Source of the DNA: Chloroflexota bacterium
Lineage (GTDB): Bacteria; Chloroflexota; UBA11872; UBA12225; JAJDUF01
Reading direction: 5' to 3'
DNA length: 64,000 bases
NCBI GenBank assembly: GCA_022826725.1
Contig: JAJDUF010000004.1
Coordinates: forward strand, 124,001 to 188,000
A program made the position numbers and the translations under genes. The notes beneath the pieces are model-generated. The model had not been told where the DNA came from and did not search any database. It saw only the letters and a list, made by a program, of their open reading frames with translations. Numbering within the stretch: position 1 is the first letter of the stretch; the number at the start of each line of letters is the position of its first letter. Positions 54,171-62,603 of this stretch are shown here, piece after piece.

Positions 54171-54330
54171 CGTCATTGCGGCGCAGGCCGTAATCCAGGC
54201 GGGAGTATCCCCGGCGGGCGCCCTGGCAAGGGTAGGTCCGGGCCAAGCCGTAGGGGCGCAACATGTTGCGCCCGTCCCCCCGCCGTGCGGGGGGGCCATA
54301 GGGGGGTGTCATTCCGGCGCAGGCGGGAAA
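54171..54330. repeat. Composite palindromic repeat with all types
   Basis: In order: type A (GTCATTGCGGCGCAGGCCGTAATCC), type C (AGGGGCGCAACATGTTGCGCCC), type D (CCCCCCGCCGTGCGGGGGGGCC then ATAGGGGGG), and a second type A (GTCATTCCGGCGCAGGCGGGAA). It is the largest array in the window. Confidence 0.78.
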
Positions 54331-54431
54331 GACCGTGAAATGTCAACATAACCCAGCTACCTTGCGCCCCATACCGATAGAGCGGCCGAGGCTGCCATCG
54401 AGTACGATGATGTACCGCCCAGGAGACAGCG

Positions 54432-55376
54432 ATGATTGATTGGAGTGCCATCCCTCGTCCCGACTTTCTCCGCGGTGACCGTCGTGTCGCCTATCGTGAC
54501 CCGGCCGGCCACTATCACGACGGCGTCTTCCGCGTGTTTCACTCCCGGGTCATCCGGGTGACACCGGACCGCTACGACTGGCGCGTCGCCGTCACCGAGA
54601 GCCGCAATCTCGTTGACTGGACCGAGCCGCGCGTGATTACTCCCCGCGGCAGCGCCGATGAGTACGGCAGTCCGGGCAATGTCATCCGGTACAACGGGAG
54701 ATGGCTTATCTGCCTCCAGGTCTACTCGCTCGATCACGAGCCGAGCGGCCGCTCACCGCGCATCGCCACGATGGCGAGCGATGATCTCATCCACTGGCGC
54801 GACCCGGAGATCATGCTGGTCGAAGGCCCGGATGTGCCGGTGGCCTCGATGGATCGCATGATTGACGCCTACCTCTTCCAGGACAAGGACGATGACCGCA
54901 AATGGTGGTGCTTCTACAAAGACAAGGGGCGTGCCGACCGGCCCGGTATCGCACCCGATGGCCGGAAACGGCCGCTGCGGGGTGTCGTCGGCACGGCCTA
55001 TACCTACGATTTTCGGACGTGGCGCTACCACGGCTTCTTCCGCGCTTGGGAGAATGTATGCGTCCTAGTGGATGGAGATGAGTACGTCTTGCTCCATTCC
55101 CCGCGCAACGGCATTGGCGTGAAGCGCTCGCAGGACCTGGCGCATTGGCAACCGCAGGGGGTGTGGACGTTGGGACAGGCGGATTGGCCGTGGGCGCAAG
55201 GGCGCCTGTCCGCCGCCCACGTGCTGGACCTCCGCGACCGTCCCGAGGTCGGCAAGTACGTGATGTTCTTTCACGGTTCGACCCGCGCCGGCGTAGCGGA
55301 GAATGAACCCTTCGGAGAATCGAGTCTGGGGCTGGCCTGGAGTGACGACCTAGTGCATTGGTCCTGGCCATCCTAG
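54432..55376 (+). CDS. Five-bladed beta-propeller, GH43/GH32-like
   Basis: A 314-residue propeller protein. RVAYRDPAGHYHDGVFRVFH, TESRNLVDWTEPRVITPRGS, MASDDLIHWRDPEIMLVEG and GVKRSQDLAHWQPQGVW are successive blade signatures, and EYGSPGNVIRYNGRWLICLQ matches the GH43-type strand with an acidic residue. Probably cytoplasmic; the glycan target is unknown. It shares its organisation with the propeller at 42.9 kb (about 140 residues longer). AGGAGAC precedes the ATG. Confidence 0.75.
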   Translation: MIDWSAIPRPDFLRGDRRVAYRDPAGHYHDGVFRVFHSRVIRVTPDRYDWRVAVTESRNLVDWTEPRVITPRGSADEYGSPGNVIRYNGRWLICLQVYSLDHEPSGRSPRIATMASDDLIHWRDPEIMLVEGPDVPVASMDRMIDAYLFQDKDDDRKWWCFYKDKGRADRPGIAPDGRKRPLRGVVGTAYTYDFRTWRYHGFFRAWENVCVLVDGDEYVLLHSPRNGIGVKRSQDLAHWQPQGVWTLGQADWPWAQGRLSAAHVLDLRDRPEVGKYVMFFHGSTRAGVAENEPFGESSLGLAWSDDLVHWSWPS

Positions 55377-55427
55377 AAGCTGAATCTACGTGCCGGCTCG
55401 ACCGGCTCGTTAAAGAGTAGGCCAACA

Positions 55428-56276
55428 GTGTCCACCTTCGCCCTCGGAATCATGACCCGCCACGTCGAGCGGGACTCGCTGGCGGAGGTCGCCGCGGCCA
55501 TCGCCGGCTACGGGCTGACGGCGGTGCAGCTGACGCTCGAATCGGCCGGCCTGGAGCCAATCCCCGTCCGGCTCGACCGGCCCACGGTCCAGCGCATCGG
55601 CGCCACGCTGCGCGACGCCGGCCTGACCATCGCGGCCGTTTCCGGCACCTTCAACGTGCTCGACCCGGACCGCGCACGGCGCCGCGACTACCTGGACCGC
55701 TTTGCCCGGCTGTGCGACGCGCTCCCTTGGCTGGGCGCCTCGGTCGTGACCACCTGCACCGGCACCCGCGATCCCCATTCGATGTGGGCACCGCATCCTG
55801 CCAACGGCGAGCCGGCGGCCTGGGACGAGCTTGTCGAGCAGACGGGCACGATGGTCCGCATGGCCGCCCGCGCCGGCGTGACCATGGCATTCGAGCCGGA
55901 AACGGCCAACGTGGCGAGCAGCCCGGCCAAAGCGCAGCGTCTCCTGGAGACGATCAATTCGCCGCATCTGGGCATTACGCTCGACCCGGCGAACTTCTTC
56001 CGGCCCGCCGACCTGCCCCGCATGAGCGCGGTGCTCCAAGACGGGCTGCGGCGCTTGGGGCCGGCGATAGCCTTGGCTCACGCCAAAGACGTGCTCCCAC
56101 CGGGCCCAGGCGAGCACCATTGCCGCTATGCGGCTGCCGGCCGGGGACGGCTCGACTACCCGCTCTACCTCCGGCTCCTGCGCGAGACGGGCTACCGCGG
56201 CGCGCTCATCATGCACAGCTTGGACGAGGCCGACATCCCGGCTGCCGCGGCCCACCTGCGCCGCGCAATGGCGTAG
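55428..56276 (+). CDS. Xylose-isomerase-like TIM barrel (3)
   Basis: A 282-residue sugar phosphate isomerase/epimerase fold protein with GUG start at 55428. VVTTCTGTRDPHSMWAPHPA, VTMAFEPETANVASSPAKAQ (metal Glu) and GITLDPANFFRPADLPRM (metal Asp/His) are seen, with ALIMHSLDEADIPAAAAHLR near the end. It lies 51 bases after the propeller gene on the same strand. Confidence 0.85.
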   Translation: MSTFALGIMTRHVERDSLAEVAAAIAGYGLTAVQLTLESAGLEPIPVRLDRPTVQRIGATLRDAGLTIAAVSGTFNVLDPDRARRRDYLDRFARLCDALPWLGASVVTTCTGTRDPHSMWAPHPANGEPAAWDELVEQTGTMVRMAARAGVTMAFEPETANVASSPAKAQRLLETINSPHLGITLDPANFFRPADLPRMSAVLQDGLRRLGPAIALAHAKDVLPPGPGEHHCRYAAAGRGRLDYPLYLRLLRETGYRGALIMHSLDEADIPAAAAHLRRAMA

Positions 56277-56283
56277 CCCGCCC

Positions 56284-56919
56284 TCAGCCAGTGCCGGCGG
56301 CGCGACGTAGGTTGATGAGCGCACCCTCCGCCCGCCGCACCAGCCGCTCCAGGCGGTTAGTGAGGGCGATGACCGTCCGATCATCGCTACTCGCCGTCTC
56401 GCCGAGCACTCTAACCCGCCGCGCCAGCGCAATCGTCTCTAGCTCCACCAGTTGCAGCGCCACCTCGCTGCCAACCGTCGCCAGCACTGCCGGTGGCAGG
56501 TTTTGCAGCGACGCGCTGACCTGATCCAGCGCGTCGAGACGCTGCAAGGCCGCCGAGCGCGGCCGCAGCACCCCGGTCAGTTCGATCTGCTGCTGCAATG
56601 CCTCGCCGTAGCCGCGCAGCACCTCGCGGGCAGCGGCGTAGCCGCTCGGGTCCATGGTGCCTAGCCCGCTGGAGGTCAGCGTTGACGCGCCGGCTTCGTG
56701 CAGACGCTCCAAATCGTAGTGTTCGAGCAGGGTCTTGAGCCGGGGCGCCGGGGCCGCCCCAGTGTCCTGCGGCTCGACCGGCGCGGATGCCGCCGGCTGT
56801 GCGGGCGCCGGGGCTATCTCAGGTGGCGGTGCGCCGATGCTCGCCACCACGCTCGTCACCACCAGCACGGCCACGCAGCCGACCAACCACAGCCCAGCAG
56901 TCCGCAGTCGTCCACTCAC
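56284..56919 (-). CDS. Membrane-anchored hypothetical protein
   Basis: A 211-residue protein with an N-terminal signal anchor (LWLVGCVAVLVVTSVVASIG, residues 9-28), a Pro/Ala linker (about 30-58) and a helical domain rich in Leu, Ala and Arg (ALQRLDALDQVSASLQNLPP, LIALTNRLERLVRRAEGAL-like). No family is recognised. It points away from the isomerase and is convergent with it, separated by 7 bases. Confidence 0.6.
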   Translation of the reverse strand: MSGRLRTAGLWLVGCVAVLVVTSVVASIGAPPPEIAPAPAQPAASAPVEPQDTGAAPAPRLKTLLEHYDLERLHEAGASTLTSSGLGTMDPSGYAAAREVLRGYGEALQQQIELTGVLRPRSAALQRLDALDQVSASLQNLPPAVLATVGSEVALQLVELETIALARRVRVLGETASSDDRTVIALTNRLERLVRRAEGALINLRRAAGTG

Positions 56920-56956
56920 GGCACCGCCTCACTCAACACCGCGCCGCCGCCGCACA

Positions 56957-56997
56957 CCCCCTCTCCAAATGTTGGAGAGGGGGCCGGGGGGTGAGGA
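56957..56997. repeat. Palindromic repeat (type B)
   Basis: CCCCCTCTCCAAAT-GTTGGAGAGGGGG with CCGGGGGGTGAGG. Near-identical arms to the copy at 44.3 kb. It lies in the gap upstream of the enolase-superfamily gene. Confidence 0.78.
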
Positions 56998-57094
56998 CAA
57001 TCTACGCCACCGGGCGCGTGCCGTGCCAGTAGACCGGCTCGCCGTCCGGCGACTGTTATGATCCAGCCAAGCAGATCGAGGAGACTGGGCAGCA

Positions 57095-58336
57095 ATGAAG
57101 ATCACGCGCGTCGAGAGCATTCCGCTCCAAGTCAGCTTTCTTCCCGACGTGGCCCCCCACATGCATCGCTCGACGGGCAATTGGTCGCGCTCCTTCATCC
57201 AGCGCATCGAGACGGACGGCGGGCTGGTCGGCTGGGGCGAATCCAACGCTGGACAGTCGGTGGCCGCGGCCGAGCAGCTTGTCGGCTCCCACCCGGCCGC
57301 GCACCTGTTCGACGACTCGGTCGGTATGGGAAGCCAGATGGCCTGCTTCGATCTAGTTGGCCAAGCCTTAGGCGTCCCCGCCTACCGGCTGCTGGGACCA
57401 AAGGTCCGCGACTGGTGCCCCTTCTCCTGGTGGTGCATTGATATGCCGGCCGAGGATTGGGTGACACAGGTGCAGTACGCTGCGGAGCAGGGCTACCGTT
57501 CGGTCAAGCTGAAAGCACGGGCCTGGCGCGACATCATCGCCCAGATCGCCGCGCTCGATGCGGCCGCGCCGCCGGGCTTCACGCTGGAAGTGGACTTCAA
57601 CGGCCAGCTTATCGAGCCGGGGCGGGCCATTATCGTGCTGCGGGAGCTGGAGCAGTTCGAACGTCTGGCGATGTTCGAGAGTCCCATCCCCCAGGAGGAC
57701 GCGGAGGGCTATCGCCGCATTCGCCGCCACATCTCCCGCACGATGGCGCTCCACATCGGCACACCACCGGTGATGACGGTCATCCGCGACAACCTCTGCG
57801 ATGGGTTCGTCATGGGCGGTAGCCTCACGCAGCTGCTTGCCCGCGCCGCCACTGCCCACACGGCCGGCATGCCCTTCTGGTTCCAGTTCGCCGCGTCCGG
57901 CATCGGGATGGCCTTCACATGCCACTTGATCGCCGCGCTGCCGGGCGCCAGTTGGCCCAGCATCGCCCTCGCCGGCCTGCGCCCCGAAGACTATCTCCGC
58001 ACGCCGCTGACCGTGCAGAACGGGTTCGTCCGTGTGCCGGAGGCGCCCGGACTCGGCGTGCAGATTGACGAGGCGGCGATCCGGCGCGACCAAATCCCTG
58101 CCGACGCCCCCTCGCTGGTAGACGACTACTTTGCCCAGCGCCGCGTGCTCCGCATCCGCTGGGCCGACGGCACCTCTTGGCTGTTCGGCGACGACCGCGA
58201 GTATCGGCGCATGTTCGACGCCGGCCAGCTACCGATCTTCGAGCGGGGCGTCACGCTGGAGAGCATCGAGGACGACGGCAGCGCGGCCTTCGCACGGCTG
58301 CACGCCCGCGTCGCGCACGGACCCACACCCGAATAG
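57095..58336 (+). CDS. Enolase-superfamily (mandelate racemase-like) protein with altered metal site
   Basis: A 413-residue barrel with the N-terminal capping domain. KxK catalytic lysines K138/K140 are in SVKLKAR, metal ligand D167 in LEVDFNG and E195 in MFESPIPQED. The third acidic ligand expected after the next strand is absent: the sequence there is ALHIGTPPVM (Gly222-Thr223). No His-Asp dyad of mandelate racemase is clear. It may bind Mg2+ differently or have lost dehydratase activity. The protein starts after a 175-base gap with a type B repeat, and the aminotransferase follows after 65 bases. Confidence 0.78.
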   Translation: MKITRVESIPLQVSFLPDVAPHMHRSTGNWSRSFIQRIETDGGLVGWGESNAGQSVAAAEQLVGSHPAAHLFDDSVGMGSQMACFDLVGQALGVPAYRLLGPKVRDWCPFSWWCIDMPAEDWVTQVQYAAEQGYRSVKLKARAWRDIIAQIAALDAAAPPGFTLEVDFNGQLIEPGRAIIVLRELEQFERLAMFESPIPQEDAEGYRRIRRHISRTMALHIGTPPVMTVIRDNLCDGFVMGGSLTQLLARAATAHTAGMPFWFQFAASGIGMAFTCHLIAALPGASWPSIALAGLRPEDYLRTPLTVQNGFVRVPEAPGLGVQIDEAAIRRDQIPADAPSLVDDYFAQRRVLRIRWADGTSWLFGDDREYRRMFDAGQLPIFERGVTLESIEDDGSAAFARLHARVAHGPTPE

Positions 58337-58401
58337 CCGCTCATCGTGGCAGCCGCCGCCAACGAGTACGCCGGGAACGCAACGCGAGAGGAGTCCGCGA
58401 C

Positions 58402-59790
58402 ATGGCCGACGACCAGCACGCCGCCGCTGCCTGGCGCGAGGCGGACCTGCGCCACGTCCTGCACAACGGCACCAACCTGCTCGATCACCTGGAGCACGGC
58501 CCGCTCATGTTCGTCCGCGGGCAAGGCGTGCGGCTGTGGGACGCCGACGGGCGCGAGTATCTGGATGCCACCTCCGGCCTGGCGAACTGCAACCTCGGCT
58601 ACGGCGAGCCGGAGCTGATCCAAGCGGCCGCCGACCAGCTCGCGCAACTGTCCTTCGCCCCTAGCACTGGGGGGATGGCCAATCCGCCCTACGTGCTGCT
58701 GGCCCAGCGCATCGCCGGCCTGCTCCCCGCCGACCTCTCCCGCGTCTTCATGACGACGACCGGCTCGGACGCCAACGAGGCCGCCTTCAAGCTGGCCCGC
58801 TGGGTCAATCATCTCGAAGGACGGCCGGAGAAGCACAAGATCATCAGCCTGCTCCAGAGCTTCCACGGCAACACGCTGGCCACCACGGCCGCGACCGGGA
58901 TGTCCGTGCAGTGGTCGGTCGGCGCGCCGCTGCCGCCGGGCTTCCTGCACGTCGAGCCGCCGTTCTGCTATCGCTGCCCCTGGCACGTCGGCCGGCGCAA
59001 CGACCGGTGCTGCCTGCTTGGAGTCGAGGCCCTCGAAGCGCTCATCCAGCGGGAGGGGCCGGATACCGTCGCCGCAATAGTGGCCGAGCCGGTGCTACAA
59101 GCCGCCGGAGCCGTCGTACCGCCACCGGAGTATTTCCCGGCCGTGCGCCGCCTCTGCGACCGCTACGGCATCTTGCTGATCTACGACGAGGTAGTGACCG
59201 GCTTCGGCCGCACCGGTAAGCTCTTCGGCCTAGAGCACTTCGACGCCGTGCCCGATATGGTCACGATGGCGAAGGGCCTGGCCGCCGGGCACTTTCCGGT
59301 GGGTGCCCTGGCGTTCCGCGAATCGCTCTACGACCGCCTGCTCGCCGCAGCCCGCTCCGGCGCCGGGCACGTCTTCTACCACACTCATACATTCTTCGGA
59401 AACCCGGTGGCCGGCGCGGTCGGCCTGAAAGCCATCGAGTTACTGGAGCGGCGCGGGCTGGTGCAGCATGTCGCGTCCGTGGGCGAGCGCCTGCTGGCCG
59501 GGCTGGAGACCCTACGCGACACCGGCATCGTCGGCGACGTTCGCGGAATCGGGCTACTCGCCGCCGTGGAGCTGGTCCAGGACCCGGCCACCAGAGCGCC
59601 GTTCGACCACGATCTGGGCGTCGCCCGGCAGGTCTACCGGGAAGCGGCCGACCGGGGTGTACTCGTGCGGGCCAGCGCATTCGGCGACGTAATCATGCTC
59701 ACGCCGCCCCTGATAATGACCGCCGCCGAGGCGGATCAGGTAGTCATCACGTTGCGCGAGGCACTGACTACCGTGCGCGAGCGGCTCTGA
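58402..59790 (+). CDS. Class III aminotransferase
   Basis: A 462-residue PLP-dependent omega-type aminotransferase. The PLP lysine K291 is in TMAKGLAAGHFPVGA; HTHTFFGNPVAGAVGLKAIE is also typical. A Cys-rich loop (FCYRCPWHVG ... NDRCC) near 190-205 is seen in a known subgroup of these enzymes. AGAGGAG precedes the ATG; an in-frame start at 58177 would lie inside the preceding gene. The substrate is unknown. Confidence 0.9.
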   Translation: MADDQHAAAAWREADLRHVLHNGTNLLDHLEHGPLMFVRGQGVRLWDADGREYLDATSGLANCNLGYGEPELIQAAADQLAQLSFAPSTGGMANPPYVLLAQRIAGLLPADLSRVFMTTTGSDANEAAFKLARWVNHLEGRPEKHKIISLLQSFHGNTLATTAATGMSVQWSVGAPLPPGFLHVEPPFCYRCPWHVGRRNDRCCLLGVEALEALIQREGPDTVAAIVAEPVLQAAGAVVPPPEYFPAVRRLCDRYGILLIYDEVVTGFGRTGKLFGLEHFDAVPDMVTMAKGLAAGHFPVGALAFRESLYDRLLAAARSGAGHVFYHTHTFFGNPVAGAVGLKAIELLERRGLVQHVASVGERLLAGLETLRDTGIVGDVRGIGLLAAVELVQDPATRAPFDHDLGVARQVYREAADRGVLVRASAFGDVIMLTPPLIMTAAEADQVVITLREALTTVRERL

Positions 59791-59824
59791 GCACCCCTGC
59801 CGGGATGCCCCGGCCCTGCTGCGG

Positions 59825-60508
59825 CTAACCGGTCCGATTATTGAGGATGCTGATGCCGACAATCACGTTCCAGAGCACCCAGAGGAAGTAGCAGGACCGC
59901 ACGACCGACATCGCCGTCTCCGCGAGGTCCAGGTCACTGCCGCTACCGACCCGGACAATGAGCGCCCCCAGCGCGACGATAGCGGCGAGCGCCGCCACCA
60001 CGCAGGCGGGCCGGTTGAAGTCGCCTCTGGTCGCCAGCCCCACGCTCAGGGTCAGGTAGCCCAGGGCGGCCGTAAACGTGCAGATCAGGCTTATCCCCAA
60101 CTCCGCCGTATATACCGGGACCATGGACTGGAGCGCTTGGTCCGACTGATACTCCGTATCGGCCAGCATGATGCTGATTCCTTGCGAGAATATCCAGCCG
60201 ATGACCGTAATCATCAAGAACAGCACACCGTAGCGGGCGAGCGCATCTCCAAACCCATCGTCCCGGATGACCGCTTGGAGCGCGAACAATCCGTACAGGG
60301 CTATGCATAGGCCGAGCGTGACGAGCAGCAATGCGCTCTTGCTCCACGCAGCGTTCGAGGCCAAGGCGCTAATCGAGGCTACGGCATCGACTGAAGGCGC
60401 GCTGTCGATCAGCAACCCGCCCGGCACGAGCAGGAAGAACACCAGCGCCACGACCGGCCCGGTGAAGAACGACCACGCGCCCATCTTGGAGACTGCTATC
60501 CTCCTCAT
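59825..60508 (-). CDS. Multi-pass membrane protein of unknown function
   Basis: A 227-residue protein with about six hydrophobic helices, such as FFTGPVVALVFFLLVPGGLL and YGVLFLMITVIGWIFSQG. It resembles small DUF4386-like membrane proteins, but I cannot assign it. Shine-Dalgarno GGGGAGG stands 6 bases before the ATG at 60508. It is divergent from the sulfatase. Confidence 0.65.
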   Translation of the reverse strand: MRRIAVSKMGAWSFFTGPVVALVFFLLVPGGLLIDSAPSVDAVASISALASNAAWSKSALLLVTLGLCIALYGLFALQAVIRDDGFGDALARYGVLFLMITVIGWIFSQGISIMLADTEYQSDQALQSMVPVYTAELGISLICTFTAALGYLTLSVGLATRGDFNRPACVVAALAAIVALGALIVRVGSGSDLDLAETAMSVVRSCYFLWVLWNVIVGISILNNRTG

Positions 60509-60527
60509 GATTCCCTCCCCATTTGAC

Positions 60528-60543
60528 CAAAGTTACAAGTAAC
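60528..60543. promoter_or_regulatory. Palindrome GTTACAAGTAAC in the divergent gap
   Basis: A perfect inverted repeat (GTTAC-AA-GTAAC) in the AT-rich 116-base gap between the membrane protein and the sulfatase. It could be an operator; no regulator gene is near. Confidence 0.3.
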
Positions 60544-60624
60544 ATAATCATTGGCCATGAGCTTGTCCACATTTGGGACGGCACTCGGTGAGTCGATAGG
60601 GCGATCAGTGGCAAGGAGGTAAAC

Positions 60625-62067
60625 GTGGCAGAACAACGGCCCAACATCCTATTCATCATGACCGATCAGCAGCGCGGCGACTGCCTCGGTCTCGACGGTC
60701 ATCCCGTCCTCAATACGCCCAATCTCGACTACCTGGCGCATTCCGGCACGCTCTTTCGACACGGCTATTCCGAGACGCCAAGCTGCATTCCCGCCCGGCG
60801 CACGGTCATGTCCGGGCAAGCGCCCGCGACGCACGGCATGGTCGGCATGACCGGCGGCGTGGACTGGCAGCCGGCCGCGACCCTCGCTGGCGAGCTGTCC
60901 GCTGCCGGTTATCAGTGCGAGATGATCGGCAAGCTGCACCTCTGGCCCAACCGCAAGCGCTTCGGCTTCCACCACATGCTGCTGGCCGACAGCACGCGCG
61001 GCAAGATCAACGACTACCTCGACTGGCTGGGCGGCGCCGTGCCCATCGAGCGCTGGGCGATGGCCCACGGCGTCTCACCCAACGGCTGGCAGGCCCGCCC
61101 CAACCACCTGCCGGAAGAGCAGACGCACACCTTCTGGTGCATCTCCCAGGCCATTGAGTTCCTGTCCAAGCGCGACCCCACGGTGCCCTACTTCCTCAAC
61201 GTGTCGTTCATTGACCCGCATCCGCCCTTCACTCCGCCACAGTTCTACTACGACCGTTACGCCAGCCGCGACCTCGGCCAGCCGGCCGTCGGCGATTGGG
61301 CGCCGCAGTTCCCCGCACCGCAGAAGGGCTTCGATCCTGAGGGCCGGATGCCTCGGCGCCAGCAGCTACGCCTCGACGACGACACCATGCACTACTGCCG
61401 CGCCGGCTACTTCGGCCTCATCAACCACGTGGATACGCAGATCGGTCGCCTGCTGATGTATCTGCGGGACGAAAAGCTACTGGAGGAAACCTTCGTCCTG
61501 TTCACCTCGGACCACGGCGAGATGCTCGGCGATCACAATATGTTCGCCAAGACCCGGCCGTTCGAGTCGTCGGCGCGGGTGCCGTTCCTAGCCCGCGCCC
61601 CGATGAACATGAGCTACCCACGCGGTGTCGTGACGGATCGCCCGGTCGGCTTGCAGGACGTGATGCCGACCCTCCTGGACGCGGCCGGGCTGCCCATCCC
61701 GCAGTCGGTCACCGGGCGCAGCGTCCTGCCGTTGATGCGCGGCGAGGACGTAGCCTGGCGCGAGGCGCTGCACGGCGAGCACGCCGGTCAGTACGATCCC
61801 GACGACGCCAATCACTATCTGGTGGACGGCCACACCAAGTACGTGTGGCACGACCAGACCGGCGAGGAGTTGCTGTTCGACCTGGACCGCGACCCGATGG
61901 AGCAGCACAACTTGCTACACGAGGACGGCGCCGAGGCACGGGTAGCGCCGTGGCGGCAACGGCTGATCGAGCAGCTCCGCGACCGGCCGGAAGGATTCAC
62001 CGACGGCCATCGCCTCATCGCCGGCCAGCCGCGCCCCTTCCTCGTCCCCGGCGTGGCGCAACTCTGA
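60625..62067 (+). CDS. Sulfatase (formylglycine-dependent, S1 family)
   Basis: A 480-residue alkaline-phosphatase-superfamily hydrolase acting on sulfate esters. NILFIMTDQQRGD carries the metal Asp (D14); SCIPARRTVMSG is the C-x-P-x-R motif in which C54 becomes formylglycine; FTSDHGEMLGDHNMFAK is the later metal motif. There is no signal peptide, so it should be cytoplasmic. The GTG start at 60625 follows AAGGAGG. No formylglycine-generating enzyme is in the window. Confidence 0.9.
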   Translation: MAEQRPNILFIMTDQQRGDCLGLDGHPVLNTPNLDYLAHSGTLFRHGYSETPSCIPARRTVMSGQAPATHGMVGMTGGVDWQPAATLAGELSAAGYQCEMIGKLHLWPNRKRFGFHHMLLADSTRGKINDYLDWLGGAVPIERWAMAHGVSPNGWQARPNHLPEEQTHTFWCISQAIEFLSKRDPTVPYFLNVSFIDPHPPFTPPQFYYDRYASRDLGQPAVGDWAPQFPAPQKGFDPEGRMPRRQQLRLDDDTMHYCRAGYFGLINHVDTQIGRLLMYLRDEKLLEETFVLFTSDHGEMLGDHNMFAKTRPFESSARVPFLARAPMNMSYPRGVVTDRPVGLQDVMPTLLDAAGLPIPQSVTGRSVLPLMRGEDVAWREALHGEHAGQYDPDDANHYLVDGHTKYVWHDQTGEELLFDLDRDPMEQHNLLHEDGAEARVAPWRQRLIEQLRDRPEGFTDGHRLIAGQPRPFLVPGVAQL

Positions 62068-62091
62068 CGGCGCTGGCGGACGCGGACCACC

Positions 62092-62523
62092 TTACTGCAA
62101 GTCCAGGCTCTCCAGCGTCGGACGCGGCTCATCAAAGTCCTGGCCGGCCGCGCGCGCCGCGTCTCGCCGAGCCAGCCACTCGTCTACTGCCTGCCCCAGC
62201 CGCTCGCCGGCTTCCTGCCGGCCTTCTTGCCGGGCCTGTTCGAGCCGCTGCACGCGCCAATCTTCCAGCATCCCCGTCAGGCTCATGATTGCTCCTCCGA
62301 CTTCCGCCACAAACACCGCGGCTACGGCGGACCCAACGCCCCAGGTGGCAAACTGCGGTACCAGGTCAGGGAACGGCTCCAGCGGCCATAGCCGCCAGAT
62401 GCCTAATCCCATCAGGCCAATGAAGAGGATGCTATAGAGGTTCCGCACCCGGTACGGCACACTCCAGATCGGTACCCGTTCCCTGCGGGCCGGCGCACAC
62501 CTGGCAGCCCACCAGCCCCACAC
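62092..62523 (-). CDS. Hypothetical membrane protein with coiled-coil tail
   Basis: About 110-145 residues, depending on the start. Two hydrophobic segments (YSILFIGLMGLGIWRLWPLE and FATWGVGSAVAAVFVAEVGG) are followed by an Arg/Glu/Ala-rich helical tail (VQRLEQARQEGRQEAGERLG). The true start is unclear: GTG at 62523, 62460 or 62448 are all possible, and a GTG at 62565 lies within a repeat. I do not recognise the family. Confidence 0.6.
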   Translation of the reverse strand: MWGWWAARCAPARRERVPIWSVPYRVRNLYSILFIGLMGLGIWRLWPLEPFPDLVPQFATWGVGSAVAAVFVAEVGGAIMSLTGMLEDWRVQRLEQARQEGRQEAGERLGQAVDEWLARRDAARAAGQDFDEPRPTLESLDLQ

Positions 62524-62532
62524 CCGGTCGCT

Positions 62533-62590
62533 CGCGCGTAAGCGGGAATCCTGCCCCTCTCCCACGGCAAGAGGGCCGGGGTGAGGGCAA
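62533..62590. repeat. Composite palindromic repeat (half type A and type B)
   Basis: CGCGTAAGCGGGAATCC followed by CCCCTCTCCCACGGCAAGAGGGCCGGGGTGAGG. It abuts or overlaps the 5' end of the small membrane protein gene. Confidence 0.68.
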
Positions 62591-62603
62591 CCTCGCCGCA
62601 GCT

